A DNA stretch of 64,000 nt from Pseudomonas brassicacearum (GCF_003732265.1 NZ_MOBK01000004.1:124001-188000), one strand, 5' to 3'; positions 31,871 to 44,271 are shown, counted from the stretch's first letter. The notes: generated from the sequence alone by a model not told the origin. Program-made: numbers and translations.

Positions 31871-33415
31871 TTACCAGGTTTGGGTGGCCTTGAACTTCTC
31901 GATACCGGCTTTCATGCCAGCATCGATTTCGTCATTGAAGTCACCCTTCACGTTGATCTTCGCCATCAATTCGGCGTGATCGCGGTTGAAGAAAGCAATC
32001 AGCGCTTGTTCAAAGCTGCCGATCTTGGCGATTTCGACGTCAGTCAGGAACCCACGCTCAGCGGCATACAGCGACAGCGCCATGTCAGCGATCGACATTG
32101 GTGCGTATTGCTTCTGCTTCATCAGCTCGGTAACGCGCTGACCATGCTCAAGTTGCTTACGGGTCGCTTCGTCCAGGTCAGAAGCGAACTGGGCGAATGC
32201 CGCCAGTTCACGGTACTGAGCCAGAGCGGTACGGATACCACCGGAGAGCTTCTTGATGATCTTGGTCTGAGCGGCACCACCCACACGGGATACCGAAACA
32301 CCGGCGTTCACAGCAGGACGGATCCCGGAGTTGAACATGGCCGATTCCAGGAAGATCTGACCGTCGGTGATGGAAATCACGTTGGTCGGAACGAACGCGG
32401 AAACGTCGCCAGCCTGGGTTTCGATGATCGGCAGTGCGGTCAGGGAACCGGTTTTGCCGGTCACTGCGCCGTTGGTGAACTTCTCTACGTATTCTTCCGA
32501 AACGCGGGATGCGCGCTCCAGCAGACGGGAGTGGAGATAGAACACGTCGCCTGGGTAAGCTTCACGGCCTGGTGGACGGCGCAGCAGCAGGGAAATCTGG
32601 CGGTAAGCCACTGCTTGCTTGGACAGATCGTCATAAACGATCAGCGCGTCTTCACCGCGGTCGCGGAAGAATTCACCCATGGTGCAACCGGAGTACGGTG
32701 CCAGGAATTGCAGTGCTGCAGATTCCGAAGCGCTCGCTGCCACGACGATGGTGTTAGCCAGTGCGCCGTTTTCTTCCAGCTTGCGAACCACGTTGGCGAT
32801 GGTCGATTGTTTCTGACCGATCGCTACGTAGACGCAGAAAATGCCGCTGTCTTTCTGGTTGATGATCGCGTCGATCGCCAGAGCGGTTTTACCGATCTGA
32901 CGGTCACCGATGATCAGCTCACGCTGGCCACGGCCGACAGGGATCATGGCATCGACAGCCTTGTAGCCAGTCTGTACAGGCTGGTCTACCGACTTACGCC
33001 AGATCACGCCTGGAGCAACTTTCTCGACCGCGTCGGTCAAGGTGTTGTTCAGCGGACCTTTGCCGTCAACTGGGTTACCCAGTGCGTCGACTACGCGACC
33101 CAGCAGTTCCTTACCAACCGGAACTTCGAGGATGCGGCCGGTGCACTTGGCGCTCATGCCTTCAGCCAGAGTCTGGTATGCGCCCAATACAACGGCACCT
33201 ACAGAGTCTTGCTCCAGGTTGAGAGCCATACCGAAGACGCCGCCCGGAAACTCGATCATCTCGCCGTACATTACGTCGGCCAGACCGTGAATCCGCACGA
33301 TACCGTCAGATACGCTGACGACAGTGCCTTCGTTACGGGCTTGGGAGGTCACATCGAGCTTGTCGATGCGGCCCTTGATAATTTCACTTATTTCGGAAGG
33401 ATTGAGTTGCTGCAT
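31871..33415 (-). CDS. atpA: F1Fo ATP synthase alpha subunit
   Basis: 514-residue non-catalytic nucleotide-binding subunit of F1. Visible are Walker [16 protein letters not shown] (about 169-183), [40 protein letters not shown] and the arginine-finger region [13 protein letters not shown]. The N-terminal helix [20 protein letters not shown] binds the delta subunit. A 693-codon open frame on the other strand is only a by-product of this gene's codon use. Confidence 0.98.
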   Translation of the reverse strand: MQQLNPSEISEIIKGRIDKLDVTSQARNEGTVVSVSDGIVRIHGLADVMYGEMIEFPGGVFGMALNLEQDSVGAVVLGAYQTLAEGMSAKCTGRILEVPVGKELLGRVVDALGNPVDGKGPLNNTLTDAVEKVAPGVIWRKSVDQPVQTGYKAVDAMIPVGRGQRELIIGDRQIGKTALAIDAIINQKDSGIFCVYVAIGQKQSTIANVVRKLEENGALANTIVVAASASESAALQFLAPYSGCTMGEFFRDRGEDALIVYDDLSKQAVAYRQISLLLRRPPGREAYPGDVFYLHSRLLERASRVSEEYVEKFTNGAVTGKTGSLTALPIIETQAGDVSAFVPTNVISITDGQIFLESAMFNSGIRPAVNAGVSVSRVGGAAQTKIIKKLSGGIRTALAQYRELAAFAQFASDLDEATRKQLEHGQRVTELMKQKQYAPMSIADMALSLYAAERGFLTDVEIAKIGSFEQALIAFFNRDHAELMAKINVKGDFNDEIDAGMKAGIEKFKATQTW

Positions 33416-33436
33416 TGCTCTGCTGCCCCTTCAAAC

Positions 33437-33973
33437 TCAAGATTTCAATGCTTCGGCAAGGCTCGCGAGTTTGCCGCGAACCGAGCCATCGATAACCAGG
33501 TCGCCGGCGCGGATGACAATGCCCCCAATAAGGGATTTGTCTTCCTCGACTTGCAGGCGCACTTCCCGGTTGAGTCGTGCACTGAGAACCTTGGCGAGTT
33601 TGTCTTGCTGTTCTTGGTTCAATGCAAAAGCACTGGTCACTTCAACGTCTACCGACTTCTCTTGTTCGGCCTTGTACAGGTCGAACAGAGCGGATATCTC
33701 CGGCAACAGCGGGAGACGGTCGTTTTCGGCAACGACGTTGATGAAGTTCTGTGCCTTGGCATCAAACTTGTCGCCGCACACGTCAATAAACGTGGCGGCC
33801 TTGTTTGCGCTCGTCAGTCGCGGGGCCTTGAGCACGCGCTGCATGGTGTCGTCTTGCGACACTGCTGCAGCCAGGCCGAGCATGGCTGACCAAGAGGCCA
33901 GTTGCTGGTGGGCCTGGGCGTGCTCGAAGGCTGCCTTAGCGTAAGGTCGGGCCAACGTGGTCAATTCTGCCAT
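33437..33973 (-). CDS. atpH: F1Fo ATP synthase delta subunit
   Basis: 178-residue stator subunit linking F1 to the b subunits. The N-terminus has [20 protein letters not shown], the conserved helix that contacts alpha. The C-terminus has the [20 protein letters not shown] signature. Twenty-one bases separate its stop from the atpA start. Confidence 0.96.
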   Translation of the reverse strand: MAELTTLARPYAKAAFEHAQAHQQLASWSAMLGLAAAVSQDDTMQRVLKAPRLTSANKAATFIDVCGDKFDAKAQNFINVVAENDRLPLLPEISALFDLYKAEQEKSVDVEVTSAFALNQEQQDKLAKVLSARLNREVRLQVEEDKSLIGGIVIRAGDLVIDGSVRGKLASLAEALKS

Positions 33974-33985
33974 GATCGCCCTCGC

Positions 33986-34456
33986 TTAAATTTCAGCAGC
34001 CAGTTTGTTTACCAGCTCCGCGTGCGCGTTTTGATCGATTGTGGCACCCAGGATCTTCTCGGCGCCGCCGACGGCCAGAGCACCCAGTTGGGCACGCAGC
34101 GCGTCTTTGACACTGTTCAGTTCCTGTTCGATCTCGGCCTGAGCCTGAACCTTCACACGGTCAGCGTCGATACGGGCTTTTTCAACAGCCTCTTCAACGA
34201 TCTGGTTACCGCGTTTCTTGGCTTGCTCAATGATTTCGGCTGCCTGAGCTTTAGCTTCGCGCAGTTGTTGACCCGCTTTATCTTGGGCCAATTCCAGGTC
34301 GCGAGCTGCTCGGGCGGCAGCGTCCAGTCCATCCGCAATCTTCTTCTGACGTTCGTGCAAAGCCGCGATGACCGGAGGCCACACGAACTTCATGCAAAAC
34401 AGTACAAAAATGAAGAACGCAACGGACTGGCCAATCAGGGTTGCATTAATGTTCAC
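33986..34456 (-). CDS. atpF: F1Fo ATP synthase b subunit
   Basis: 156-residue peripheral stalk. One membrane helix at residues about 5-27 ([20 protein letters not shown] followed by PPV) and a long charged Ala-rich coiled coil to the end. Only one b-type gene is present, so the stalk is a homodimer. Located between atpE and atpH. Confidence 0.96.
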   Translation of the reverse strand: MNINATLIGQSVAFFIFVLFCMKFVWPPVIAALHERQKKIADGLDAAARAARDLELAQDKAGQQLREAKAQAAEIIEQAKKRGNQIVEEAVEKARIDADRVKVQAQAEIEQELNSVKDALRAQLGALAVGGAEKILGATIDQNAHAELVNKLAAEI

Positions 34457-34512
34457 GCCAACACCTCGCTCGTTCGTTACACATCACACCAACTACTCGA
34501 AGGTTCGAGTAA

Positions 34513-34785
<273 letters not shown>

Positions 34786-34857
34786 TTACGTCGTATGGTT
34801 TAGGTTTTTTAGATTTTAAAGCGGTAAAACAAATCGTTTCATAGCCCTGTTCGGGCA

Positions 34858-34879
34858 CCCACTCGTTTGACCGAGTGGG
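34858..34879 (-). other. Intercistronic hairpin between atpB and atpE
   Basis: Perfect 8-base-pair stem CCCACTCG / CGAGTGGG with a 6-base loop, 25 bases past the atpB stop, followed by an A/T-rich leader up to the atpE ribosome site. There is no T run directly after it, so it looks like an RNA-stability or processing element that helps raise atpE expression, not a terminator. Confidence 0.5.
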
Positions 34880-34903
34880 ACATCAGACTAGTCGAGACTG
34901 GTC

Positions 34904-36197
<1,294 letters not shown>

Positions 36198-36345
36198 CAC
36201 GTTTACTCTCCAATGGTCGGCTGCCAGAAATCAATAACTTGGCATAATTTGTGCCGACAAAATGCGCGCAGAGTATAGGGGCGGTTCAGCCCCTATTCAA
36301 CTGTCAGGTAGTGATTTCCGACTGCACGCTACATGAGGAAATGTT
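36198..36345 (-). promoter_or_regulatory. Leader/promoter region of the atp operon
   Basis: 148 bases between the parB stop and atpI. It contains a hairpin at 36275-36296 (ATAGGGGC / GCCCCTAT, 6-base loop) without a following T run. The atp promoter should lie here; TTGTCG and TTATTG 17 bases apart on the leftward strand are a weak candidate only. Confidence 0.4.
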
Positions 36346-37218
36346 TCAACGAATGTGTGCGAGCACACCTTGCAGTTCGTCGAGGGAGTTGTAACCAATG
36401 ACCAACTGCCCTTTCCCCTTCTTACCGTGGCGGATCTGCACCGCAGAGCCTAGGCGTTCGGCCAGGCGCTGTTCAAGTCGGGCTATATCCGGGTCCGGTT
36501 TTACCGGTTCGGCAGGCTCCTGTTTGCCACTCAACCACTGGCGAACCAGTGCCTCAGTTTGGCGCACCGTCAGCCCCCGTGCGACAACATGTCGCGCCCC
36601 TTCTACCTGTTGATTCTCCGGCAAACCGAGCAAAGCACGCGCATGACCCATTTCCAGGTCGCCGTGCGACAGCATGGTTTTGATAACTTCCGGCAACGCG
36701 ATCAAGCGTAGCAGGTTGGCCACGGTCACGCGGGATTTGCCCACCGCTTCCGCAACCTGTTGCTGAGTCAGCTGAAATTCCTGCTGCAAACGCTGCAACG
36801 CCACGGCTTCTTCGATCGGATTGAGGTCTTCGCGCTGAATGTTCTCGATCAGCGCCATGGCAATGGCCGTTTCATCAGGCACATCGCGAACCATCGCCGG
36901 GATGGTTTCCTGGCCAGCCTGCTGGCTGGCGCGCCAGCGGCGTTCACCGGCAATGATTTCGAAGCGACCGCTGCCGATCGGGCGAACCACGATCGGCTGC
37001 ATCACGCCCTGGGCCTTGATCGACTGCGCCAACTCTTCCAGCGCCTGAGGATCCATGTCCCGGCGGGGTTGGTACTTGCCGCGCTGGATCAGGTCCAGGG
37101 GCAAGTGCTGCAGCTCACGCTGGTCAGCTTGCACCGCTTGTTCTTCCAGCGAGCTGACAGTCGGACCACTCAGCAGTGCATCCAGTCCTCGTCCGAGACC
37201 TCGTTTCTTGACGGCCAT
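36346..37218 (-). CDS. parB: Chromosome-partitioning protein ParB (Spo0J)
   Basis: 290-residue CTP-dependent clamp that loads at parS and spreads. The N-terminus starts KKRGLGRGLDALL, the ParA-contacting end. Then come LDLIQRGKYQPRRDMDPQAL, the CTP-binding box EIIAGERRWRASQQAG, and the helix-turn-helix VAEAVGKSRVTVANLLRLI. The C-terminal dimerisation domain ends LDELQGVLAHIR. A perfect parS lies at 49367, 12 kb away across oriC. Eight bases separate its start from the parA stop. Confidence 0.96.
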   Translation of the reverse strand: MAVKKRGLGRGLDALLSGPTVSSLEEQAVQADQRELQHLPLDLIQRGKYQPRRDMDPQALEELAQSIKAQGVMQPIVVRPIGSGRFEIIAGERRWRASQQAGQETIPAMVRDVPDETAIAMALIENIQREDLNPIEEAVALQRLQQEFQLTQQQVAEAVGKSRVTVANLLRLIALPEVIKTMLSHGDLEMGHARALLGLPENQQVEGARHVVARGLTVRQTEALVRQWLSGKQEPAEPVKPDPDIARLEQRLAERLGSAVQIRHGKKGKGQLVIGYNSLDELQGVLAHIR

Positions 37219-37226
37219 GGGATTCC

Positions 37227-38024
37227 TTAAGTTGCCTGAGCGGCGGCGGTGCGTGAGTTTTTGCGCTGACGGCGAACCATTTCGCCTGCCAAGGCCAGGT
37301 AGGCAATGGCGCCCCGGGATGTCTTGTCGTACGCCAACGCCGGCATCCCATAACTAGGCGCTTCGGCCAGGCGAATGTTGCGCGGAATCACGGTGTCGTA
37401 GAGCTGCTCGCCGAAGTGTTCCTTGAGCTGGGCAGACACATCGTTCATCAGGCTCAGGCGCGGGTCGTACATGGTCCGCAACAGGCCTTCGACTTTCAGG
37501 TTCGGGTTCAGCAGTTCGGCGATGCGCTTGATGTTATCCACAAGGTCGCTCAAGCCTTCGAGCGCGAAGTACTCGCACTGCATGGGGATAATCACCCCAT
37601 CGGCGGCCACCAGCGCGTTCAGCGTGAGCATCGACAACGACGGTGGGCAGTCGATCAAAATGTAATCGTAGTTTTCACGGATCGGCGCCAATGCACTGCG
37701 AAGGCGGCTTTCCTTCATCTGCATTTCCAGCAGAACCACTTCGGCCGCCGTCAGGTCGCGGTTGGCCGGCAACAGCTGGTAACCACCGTGCTCGGAGTAG
37801 TGCATGGCCTGGGCCAGGTCACATTCGCCGATCAGCAGGTCGTATACCGAATTTTCCAGACCGTGTTTATCCACACCGCTACCCATGGTGGCGTTGCCCT
37901 GTGGATCGAGATCGATCAGCAGCACCCGACGCTTGGTAGCGACCAGGGAAGCTGCGAGGTTGATGCAGGTGGTGGTTTTACCCACACCACCCTTTTGGTT
38001 CGCAATCGCGAATACCTTAGCCAT
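37227..38024 (-). CDS. parA: Chromosome-partitioning ATPase ParA (Soj)
   Basis: 265 residues from the ATG at 38024 (MAKVFAIANQKGGVGKTT), since six residues of upstream open frame are not conserved. The deviant Walker A KGGVGKTT is at residues 11-18, LLIDLDPQGNATMG follows, and ILIDCPPSLSMLTLNAL is Walker B. The P-loop ATPase forms DNA-bound gradients that pull ParB-parS complexes apart. Two exact DnaA boxes (37534, 37867) lie inside the gene. In the operon mnmG-rsmG-parA-parB. Confidence 0.96.
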   Translation of the reverse strand: MAKVFAIANQKGGVGKTTTCINLAASLVATKRRVLLIDLDPQGNATMGSGVDKHGLENSVYDLLIGECDLAQAMHYSEHGGYQLLPANRDLTAAEVVLLEMQMKESRLRSALAPIRENYDYILIDCPPSLSMLTLNALVAADGVIIPMQCEYFALEGLSDLVDNIKRIAELLNPNLKVEGLLRTMYDPRLSLMNDVSAQLKEHFGEQLYDTVIPRNIRLAEAPSYGMPALAYDKTSRGAIAYLALAGEMVRRQRKNSRTAAAQAT

Positions 38025-38042
38025 TCTTGCTTGTGTTCCCAA

Positions 38043-38687
38043 TCATGCCGTGCGGCGCAGTATCAGCAGATGGCGTTGGCCTTGGCAACCAGGGACGGCC
38101 AGGGCGTGTTCGCTATCGAGGTGGAAGTCTGCCGGCAATGCTACCAGCTCATCGGCCGGATGAACGCCCTTCATTGCCAGCCAGCGAGTATCGGCATCGC
38201 CGAGGTGGCGAGTCCAATTACTGAAGTTTTCCATGCTGCTGAACGCCCGGGAAACAATCCCGTTGAATGGCTGTGCAGGCTGGAAGGCTTCAACGCGGCT
38301 GTGGATAACTTGCAGGTTATCCAGTTTGAGTTCGAGTTTGACCTGGGTCAGGAAGCGGGTTTTCTTGCCGTTGCTGTCCAGGCAAGTCACTTGGGACTCG
38401 GGAAACAGGATGGCCAACGGAATACCCGGCATGCCGCCACCGCTGCCAACGTCCAGCCAGCGACCGTTTTCGATGAACGACATCACGCTCAAACTATCGA
38501 GCAGATGGCGAGAGACCATTTCGTCCGGATCGCGCACGGCGGTCAGGTTGTAGGCCTTGTTCCATTTGATCAACAGGGCCAGATAACCCAGCAGCTGCGC
38601 GTGCTGGGTTTCTGTCAGTGTGACACCGAGCTGGCGAGCACCTGTGGATAACTCTTCGGCGTGTTGCGAGGTGACCAACGAACTCAA
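38043..38687 (-). CDS. rsmG: 16S rRNA (guanine527-N7)-methyltransferase
   Basis: 214-residue SAM enzyme formerly called GidB. Visible are [20 protein letters not shown] with the conserved start of the family, then the SAM loop [17 protein letters not shown] and [12 protein letters not shown]. The start overlaps the mnmG stop by 4 bases (ATGA). Loss of this enzyme gives low-level streptomycin resistance in other bacteria. Exact DnaA boxes occur at 38300 and 38643, near both ends of the gene. Confidence 0.96.
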   Translation of the reverse strand: MSSLVTSQHAEELSTGARQLGVTLTETQHAQLLGYLALLIKWNKAYNLTAVRDPDEMVSRHLLDSLSVMSFIENGRWLDVGSGGGMPGIPLAILFPESQVTCLDSNGKKTRFLTQVKLELKLDNLQVIHSRVEAFQPAQPFNGIVSRAFSSMENFSNWTRHLGDADTRWLAMKGVHPADELVALPADFHLDSEHALAVPGCQGQRHLLILRRTA

Positions 38688-40585
38688 GCGCTTTGCTCCA
38701 ACTGACGGCCCGCGCCGCGTTTTTTCAAATGAATCAGCAACAGCGAAATGGCTGCCGGGGTAACGCCCGGGATACGTGACGCCTGGCCCAGGGTTTCAGG
38801 ACGGGTCGCGCCGAGCTTGCTCTGGATCTCTTTGGAGAGACCGGAAATGTTCGTGTAATCAATATCCACAGGCAGTTTGGTGTCTTCGCTGGCGCGCAGG
38901 CGTGCGATTTCATCCTGCTGACGGTCGATGTAACCGGCGTACTTGGTCTTGATTTCGACCTGTTCGGCGACCTGTGGATCTTCTGCGCCCCCACCGGTCA
39001 CGGCAATCAGACCAGCGTAGTCGATTTCCGGACGGCTCAGCAGGTTGAGCAAATTGTATTCGTGGGTCAGCGGCGTACCGAACTTCTCGGAAATCGCATC
39101 GCCCTGCTCGGTGCCCGGGCGAACCCAGGTACTTTTCAGGCGTTGCTCTTCCAGATCGATGCTTTCGCGCTTCTTGCAGAACGCCTCCCAACGCGCGTCA
39201 TCAACCAAGCCCAGCTCACGACCTTTTTCGGTCAACCGCAGGTCGGCGTTGTCCTCGCGCAGGATCAGGCGGTACTCGGCACGGGACGTGAACATCCGGT
39301 ACGGCTCTTGGGTTCCGAGTGTAATCAGGTCGTCGACCAACACACCGATGTACGCCTCGTCGCGACGCGGGCACCAGGCGTCTTTGCCCTGTGCACGCAG
39401 TGCCGCGTTGGCACCGGCCAGCAAACCTTGGGCGCCGGCCTCTTCGTAACCGGTGGTGCCGTTGATTTGACCGGCAAAAAACAGCCCGCCAATCACTTTG
39501 GTTTCCAGGCTGTATTTCAGGTCACGCGGGTCGAAGTAGTCGTATTCGATGGCGTAGCCCGGACGCACGATGTGCGCGTTTTCCATGCCGCGGATCGATT
39601 GCACGATCTGCAATTGCACGTCGAACGGCAGGGATGTGGATATCCCGTTCGGATAAAGCTCGTGAGTGGTCAAACCTTCCGGCTCGATAAAGACCTGATG
39701 GCTTTCCTTGTCGGCAAAGCGGTGGATCTTGTCTTCGATCGACGGGCAATAACGCGGACCGATGCCCTCGATCAATCCTGCATCGGAATACATCGGCGAG
39801 CGATCGAGGTTCGCGGCAATGATTTCGTGGGTGCGGGCGTTGGTGTGGGTAATCCAGCAGCTCACCTGTTTCGGGTGTTGCTCTTTGGAGCCCATGAACG
39901 ACATCACCGGGATCGGTGTATCGCCTGCTTGCTCGGTCATTACCGAGAAATCCACAGAACGACCGTCGATACGCGGCGGCGTACCGGTTTTCAAACGACC
40001 GACACGCAGTGGCAATTCACGCAGACGGTGGGCCAGGGCGATCGATGGCGGATCACCGGCGCGACCGCCGGAATAATTCTGCATGCCGATGTGGATAAGT
40101 CCGCCGAGGAAGGTGCCAGTGGTCAACACCACGGAATCCGCGAGGAAACGCAGGCCCATTTGGGTAACAACACCACGCACTTGTTCCTGCTCGACGATCA
40201 GGTCGTCAGCGGCTTGTTGAAATATCCACAGGTTCGGCTGGTTTTCCAATGCTTCGCGGACAGCGGCCTTGTACAGAACCCGGTCTGCCTGAGCGCGAGT
40301 TGCACGCACGGCCGGGCCTTTGCGGCTGTTCAACACGCGAAACTGAATACCACCTTTGTCGGTAGCCATGGCCATCGCGCCGCCAAGGGCGTCGATTTCT
40401 TTAACCAGATGGCTTTTACCGATCCCACCAATGGCGGGGTTGCAACTCATCGCTCCGAGGGTTTCCACGTTATGCGTCAGCAACAGGGTTTTCGCACCCA
40501 TACGTGCTGAGGCCAGTGCTGCCTCGGTACCGGCATGACCGCCGCCGATGACGATCACTTCAAAACGGGAAGGGAAATCCACCAC
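38684..40585 (-). CDS. mnmG: tRNA uridine-5-carboxymethylaminomethyl modification enzyme, FAD subunit
   Basis: 633-residue flavoprotein (GidA) that with MnmE installs cmnm5U34 in tRNA. The start is a GTG at 40585, with GAGG 6 bases upstream. Visible are the FAD loop [20 protein letters not shown], the [20 protein letters not shown] block with conserved Cys, and [13 protein letters not shown]. The C-terminal helices that dock MnmE and tRNA end in [10 protein letters not shown]. It heads the mnmG-rsmG-parA-parB unit and faces mnmE's terminator across 500 bases with origin-like features. Confidence 0.96.
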   Translation of the reverse strand: MVDFPSRFEVIVIGGGHAGTEAALASARMGAKTLLLTHNVETLGAMSCNPAIGGIGKSHLVKEIDALGGAMAMATDKGGIQFRVLNSRKGPAVRATRAQADRVLYKAAVREALENQPNLWIFQQAADDLIVEQEQVRGVVTQMGLRFLADSVVLTTGTFLGGLIHIGMQNYSGGRAGDPPSIALAHRLRELPLRVGRLKTGTPPRIDGRSVDFSVMTEQAGDTPIPVMSFMGSKEQHPKQVSCWITHTNARTHEIIAANLDRSPMYSDAGLIEGIGPRYCPSIEDKIHRFADKESHQVFIEPEGLTTHELYPNGISTSLPFDVQLQIVQSIRGMENAHIVRPGYAIEYDYFDPRDLKYSLETKVIGGLFFAGQINGTTGYEEAGAQGLLAGANAALRAQGKDAWCPRRDEAYIGVLVDDLITLGTQEPYRMFTSRAEYRLILREDNADLRLTEKGRELGLVDDARWEAFCKKRESIDLEEQRLKSTWVRPGTEQGDAISEKFGTPLTHEYNLLNLLSRPEIDYAGLIAVTGGGAEDPQVAEQVEIKTKYAGYIDRQQDEIARLRASEDTKLPVDIDYTNISGLSKEIQSKLGATRPETLGQASRIPGVTPAAISLLLIHLKKRGAGRQLEQSA

Positions 40586-41080
40586 GCACCTCGTGCCTGC
40601 TTCAGTTAGGTAATCAGGAATAGTTTGAGCTCAGGTTTCTGGACCTGGTCGACAAGTATAGGGACTTCGCCCTTCCTAAAGAACCCTTTGCACAAAATTT
40701 AACCAGCTGTGGAGAAGTCGGGGTTATAGAAATTAAAAAGAGAGAAATTTATTAAACCTTTGTTTTTATGTTTATTTCTACTGAGGCACCTTTCTGTGGA
40801 TAGAATGCTACAGGCCTTTATTTTCAATATGTACAGAGATTCAAAACCCTGTGGTCATGTGGCAAAGAGACCCTTGGATAACCGGTTTAAGCCTGTGGAT
40901 TAAAGCGGTGGTTATCCACAGAGGCGGTTATCTTCAGTTTTCAGGCCCTGTTATCAACTGCCCTTAGTGGCAGTTATTCACAGGGCTTAATCCACAGAAA
41001 AGGCCCTTGTCGGCATAATTCCGGGCGAAGAAAAACCGCTGAAGCAGAGATTATCTGCTCGGCACTGAGGGGGGACTTTT
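40586..41080. other. Origin-like intergenic region upstream of mnmG
   Basis: About 495 bases with no credible gene. It contains an exact DnaA box at 40912-40920, TTATTCACA at 40974-40982 (fits TTATNCACA), and one-mismatch forms at 40795-40803 and 40988-40996, plus several looser ones. An A/T-rich tract lies at about 40726-40783. Autonomous-replication activity has been described for Pseudomonas DNA near gidA (mnmG) as well as near dnaA, so this may be a secondary origin or a DnaA-binding control region. It must also hold the mnmG promoter. Confidence 0.55.
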
Positions 41081-41120
41081 CAAAAAGAGGGGACAGACAG
41101 GCGCGAATGGCCTGTCTGTA
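41081..41120 (-). terminator. Terminator of mnmE
   Basis: Read leftward: ACAGACAGG, a 9-base loop, CCTGTCTGT, then CCCCTCTTTTTG. It lies just past the mnmE stop at 41134. The T run is offset by four C residues, so efficiency may be moderate. Confidence 0.7.
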
Positions 41121-41133
41121 GACAACGGAAGGG

Positions 41134-42504
41134 TTATTTACCGATGCAGAAGCTGGAAAAGATTCGTCCCAACAGGTCATCGGAGCTGAATGCACCGGTG
41201 ATTTCACCCAGCGAGTGCTGCGCCTGACGTAAATCCTCGGCCAACAGCTCGCCGGCACCGGCCAGGGTCAATTGCGCTCGGCCATGCTCAAGGGATGCAC
41301 TGGCATGACGCAGGGCCTCAAGGTGACGCCTGCGTGCGCTGAAGCTGCTTTCCGACGTCTGCTCGTAACCCATGCAGGCCTTTAGATGGTCGCGCAGTAA
41401 CTCCAGGCCTTCGCCTGCTGACTTGGCACTCAAGCTGATGGTGACGTGGCCATCTTCGCTGACTTCTAGGGCAATCGCTTCCCCTGTCAGGTCTGCCTTG
41501 TTACGAATCAGCGTGACTTTCGCGGGATCGGGGCGGATTTCGAGGAATTCCGGCCACAATGCGAAGGGGTCCAGCGCTTCGGGCGCTGTTGCATCGACGA
41601 CCAGCAACACACGATCCGCTTCGCCAATGGCTTTCAGTGCGCGTTCTACACCGATTTTTTCCACGTGATCGTCGGTATCTCGCAGACCGGCGGTATCCAC
41701 CACGTGCAGCGGCATGCCATCAATGTGGATATGTTCGCGAAGAATGTCCCGGGTTGTGCCGGCAATTTCGGTCACGATCGCGGCTTCCCGACCGGCCAGG
41801 GCATTCAACAGGCTGGATTTACCGGCGTTCGGGCGACCGGCAATCACCACGGTCATGCCGTCACGGAGCAAGGCGCCTTGCCCGGCTTCGCGAAGCACTG
41901 TGGATAATTCATCACGTACTTTGTCGAGCATGGCCAATACATGACCATCGGCAAGGAAGTCGATTTCTTCCTCCGGAAAGTCGATGGCTGCCTCGACATA
42001 GATACGCAGCCCTATCAATTGCTCGGTGAGGTTATGCACACGCTGGGAAAATGCCCCTTGCAAGGAACGCAGCGCATTTCGAGCCGCTTGTGCAGAACTC
42101 GCCTCGATCAAGTCGGCAATGGCTTCAGCCTGAGCCAGGTCGAGTTTGTCATTGAGGAACGCACGCTCACTGAATTCACCGGGACGGGCGAGACGACAGC
42201 CCAGTTCCAGGCAACGCTTGAGCAACATGTCCAGAACAATTGGCCCGCCATGGCCCTGCAGTTCCAGCACGTCTTCGCCGGTGAAGGAGTTCGGTCCCGG
42301 GAAATACAGCGCAATGCCTTCGTCCAGCACCTCTTCGTTTGCACTGAGGAACGGGCCGTAATGGGCAAACCGGGGTTTCAATTCCCGACCACTGATGGCC
42401 TTGGCTGCAAGGCTCGCCAACGGTCCGGAAATACGGACGATGCCCACACCGCCGCGACCTTGAGCGGTTGCGACGGCTGCGATGGTTTCACGAGGAACGC
42501 TCAT
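41134..42504 (-). CDS. mnmE: tRNA modification GTPase MnmE
   Basis: 456 residues from the ATG at 42504 ([19 protein letters not shown]); the frame extends six codons to a TTG without support. The N-terminal folate-binding domain is followed by helices and an inserted G domain: [14 protein letters not shown] (G1, about residue 224), [10 protein letters not shown] (G3), NKADL (G4). The C-terminus ends in CIGK, with the invariant Cys. Partner of MnmG in wobble-uridine modification. It lies after yidC in the leftward gene string but is separated from it by a terminator. A DnaA box lies inside (41899-41907). Confidence 0.96.
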   Translation of the reverse strand: MSVPRETIAAVATAQGRGGVGIVRISGPLASLAAKAISGRELKPRFAHYGPFLSANEEVLDEGIALYFPGPNSFTGEDVLELQGHGGPIVLDMLLKRCLELGCRLARPGEFSERAFLNDKLDLAQAEAIADLIEASSAQAARNALRSLQGAFSQRVHNLTEQLIGLRIYVEAAIDFPEEEIDFLADGHVLAMLDKVRDELSTVLREAGQGALLRDGMTVVIAGRPNAGKSSLLNALAGREAAIVTEIAGTTRDILREHIHIDGMPLHVVDTAGLRDTDDHVEKIGVERALKAIGEADRVLLVVDATAPEALDPFALWPEFLEIRPDPAKVTLIRNKADLTGEAIALEVSEDGHVTISLSAKSAGEGLELLRDHLKACMGYEQTSESSFSARRRHLEALRHASASLEHGRAQLTLAGAGELLAEDLRQAQHSLGEITGAFSSDDLLGRIFSSFCIGK

Positions 42505-42535
42505 AAACCGGTATCCAGACAAAAGTGACAGATAG

Positions 42536-42562
42536 CAAAACGCCCCACTAGGGGGCGTTTTG
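42536..42562 (-). terminator. Terminator between yidC and mnmE
   Basis: Read leftward: AAAACGCCCC, short loop, GGGGCGTTTTG. It lies 22 bases past the yidC stop. An exact DnaA box (42568-42576) fills the space between the stop codon and the hairpin. Confidence 0.82.
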
Positions 42563-42583
42563 AGTGGTTATCCACAGTGTAAA

Positions 42584-44269
42584 TCAAGCGGCTGCTTTGG
42601 TAGCCCGTTCGATTTTACGAGTGATGTACCACTGTTGAGTGATGGACAGGCAGTTGTTCACTACCCAGTACAGCACCAGACCAGCCGGGAACCACAGGAA
42701 GAAGAAGGTGAAGATGATTGGCATCAGCTTCATCACCTTGGCCTGCATCGGATCCGGAGGTGTCGGGTTCAACTGCTGCTGGATGAACATGGTTGCACCC
42801 ATGATGATCGGCAGAATGAAGAACGGGTCCTTGATCGACAGGTCAGTAATCCAAAGCATGAACGGCGCTTGGCGCATTTCAACACTTTCCAGCAGAACCC
42901 AGTACAGCGAAAGGAAAACCGGCATCTGCACGAGGATTGGCAAGCAGCCACCCAGCGGATTGATCTTCTCTTTCTTGTACAGCTCCATCATGGCTTGCGA
43001 CATTTTCTGCCGGTCATCGCCATGTTGCTCTTTCAGCGCGGCCAGTTTCGGTGCCACTGCACGCATGCGCGCCATGGATTTGTAGCTGGCGGCCGACAGA
43101 GGGAAGAACAAACCCTTGATCAGCATGGTCAGGAAAATGATCGACCAGCCCCAGTTACCGACGATGGCGTGGATATGTTGCAGCAACCAGAAGATTGGCT
43201 GCGCAATGAACCACAGGATGCCGTAGTCGACGGTCAGTTCCAGACCTGGGGACAACTCTTTCAGCACAGCCTGGCTTTTCGGGCCGGCGTACAGAACAGC
43301 GCTGACTTCAGCTTTAGCACCTGGCGCGACAGTCAATGCCGGGGCGGTATAGCCGATGATGTAGTTGCCTTTGCTGTCTTTACGGGTCTGGACGACATTG
43401 TTTTCGCCCTTAGCCGGAATCCACGCGGTCACGAAGTAGTGTTGCAACCAGGCAACCCAGCCACCGTTGACGGTTTCTTTCAGCTGAGCCTTGTCCATGT
43501 CCTTCATCGACACTTTCTTGTACGGCTCGTTACTTGTCCACAGGGCGGCGCCCAGGTAAGTCGCGGTGCCGGTGGCAGTGCTGGAAGAAGGATCGGAACT
43601 GGCATCACGCTTCAGCTGGGCGAACATCGCACCCGACCAAGGCTTGGCGCTTTCGTTGTCGATCAGGTAGGAAACGGTTACGTCATACAGGCCACGTTTC
43701 AGTGTGAAACGCTTGATGTAGTTGACGCCGTCCTTGCTGAACTTCAGGTCTACGACCAATTGGTCCTGACCGTCAGCCAGTTGATAAACCTTCTTCTCCG
43801 AAGCGTAAACCGGACGACCGGCAGGACTTGCGTCCGGACCGTCGGTGCCGATCAAACCGCTTTGAGCCAGATAAGTCCGCTCGTTGCCGTTATCGAACAA
43901 CTGGAACGGAATTTCCGGATGGTCCTGGCGACGTGGATACAGCGGCAGCGTCAGCTGGGCAACATCACCACCTTGTGGATCGATGGCCAGGTTGAGCACA
44001 TCCGTTTTGATCTGGATGAGGTCTTTGCTTGCAGCTACTGGAGTTTCAGCAGGTGCAGTGGCACTGGTATCGCTTGCGGCGCGTGGAATGTCGTCACTGA
44101 CAGAAGCATTATTGCCAGTAGCCGAATCCGGTAGGCCCGGTGCGGTAGTACTGGAAGCAACATTCTGAGTCGGCAGGGCAGCCTGGCCATAGTCCTGGTT
44201 CCATTTAAGAACCATAACGTAGGACACGATTGCCAGGGCGACGATCAGGATCGTGCGTTTGATATCCAT
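42584..44269 (-). CDS. yidC: Membrane protein insertase YidC
   Basis: 561-residue Gram-negative YidC (OxaA). Residues 1-22 form the first membrane helix (MDIKRTILIVALAIVSYVMV), followed by a low-complexity Thr/Ala stretch and the large periplasmic beta domain (about 60-340). The conserved insertase core has five helices: GNWGWSIIFLTMLIKGLFFP, the cytoplasmic hairpin ALKEQHGDDRQKMSQAMMEL, then MPVFLSLYWVLLESVEMR and VLYWVVNNCLSITQQW. The C-terminus is basic. It inserts Fo subunits among others. It lies 2 bases after yidD. Confidence 0.97.
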   Translation of the reverse strand: MDIKRTILIVALAIVSYVMVLKWNQDYGQAALPTQNVASSTTAPGLPDSATGNNASVSDDIPRAASDTSATAPAETPVAASKDLIQIKTDVLNLAIDPQGGDVAQLTLPLYPRRQDHPEIPFQLFDNGNERTYLAQSGLIGTDGPDASPAGRPVYASEKKVYQLADGQDQLVVDLKFSKDGVNYIKRFTLKRGLYDVTVSYLIDNESAKPWSGAMFAQLKRDASSDPSSSTATGTATYLGAALWTSNEPYKKVSMKDMDKAQLKETVNGGWVAWLQHYFVTAWIPAKGENNVVQTRKDSKGNYIIGYTAPALTVAPGAKAEVSAVLYAGPKSQAVLKELSPGLELTVDYGILWFIAQPIFWLLQHIHAIVGNWGWSIIFLTMLIKGLFFPLSAASYKSMARMRAVAPKLAALKEQHGDDRQKMSQAMMELYKKEKINPLGGCLPILVQMPVFLSLYWVLLESVEMRQAPFMLWITDLSIKDPFFILPIIMGATMFIQQQLNPTPPDPMQAKVMKLMPIIFTFFFLWFPAGLVLYWVVNNCLSITQQWYITRKIERATKAAA

Positions 44270-44271
44270 GA

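Noticed and set aside
31808..33889. Long rightward open frame of 693 codons opposite atpA and atpH
   Set aside because: It is the mirror of strongly biased codon use in atpA; it has no ribosome site or recognisable domain, and the leftward genes are certain.
40974..41258. Leftward 94-codon open frame across the end of mnmE
   Set aside because: Out of frame with mnmE, spans a terminator and DnaA boxes, and has no coding signal.
41655..41670. TTTTCCACGTG half-site in mnmE resembling parS
   Set aside because: The second half does not match; chance occurrence of a half palindrome is likely.
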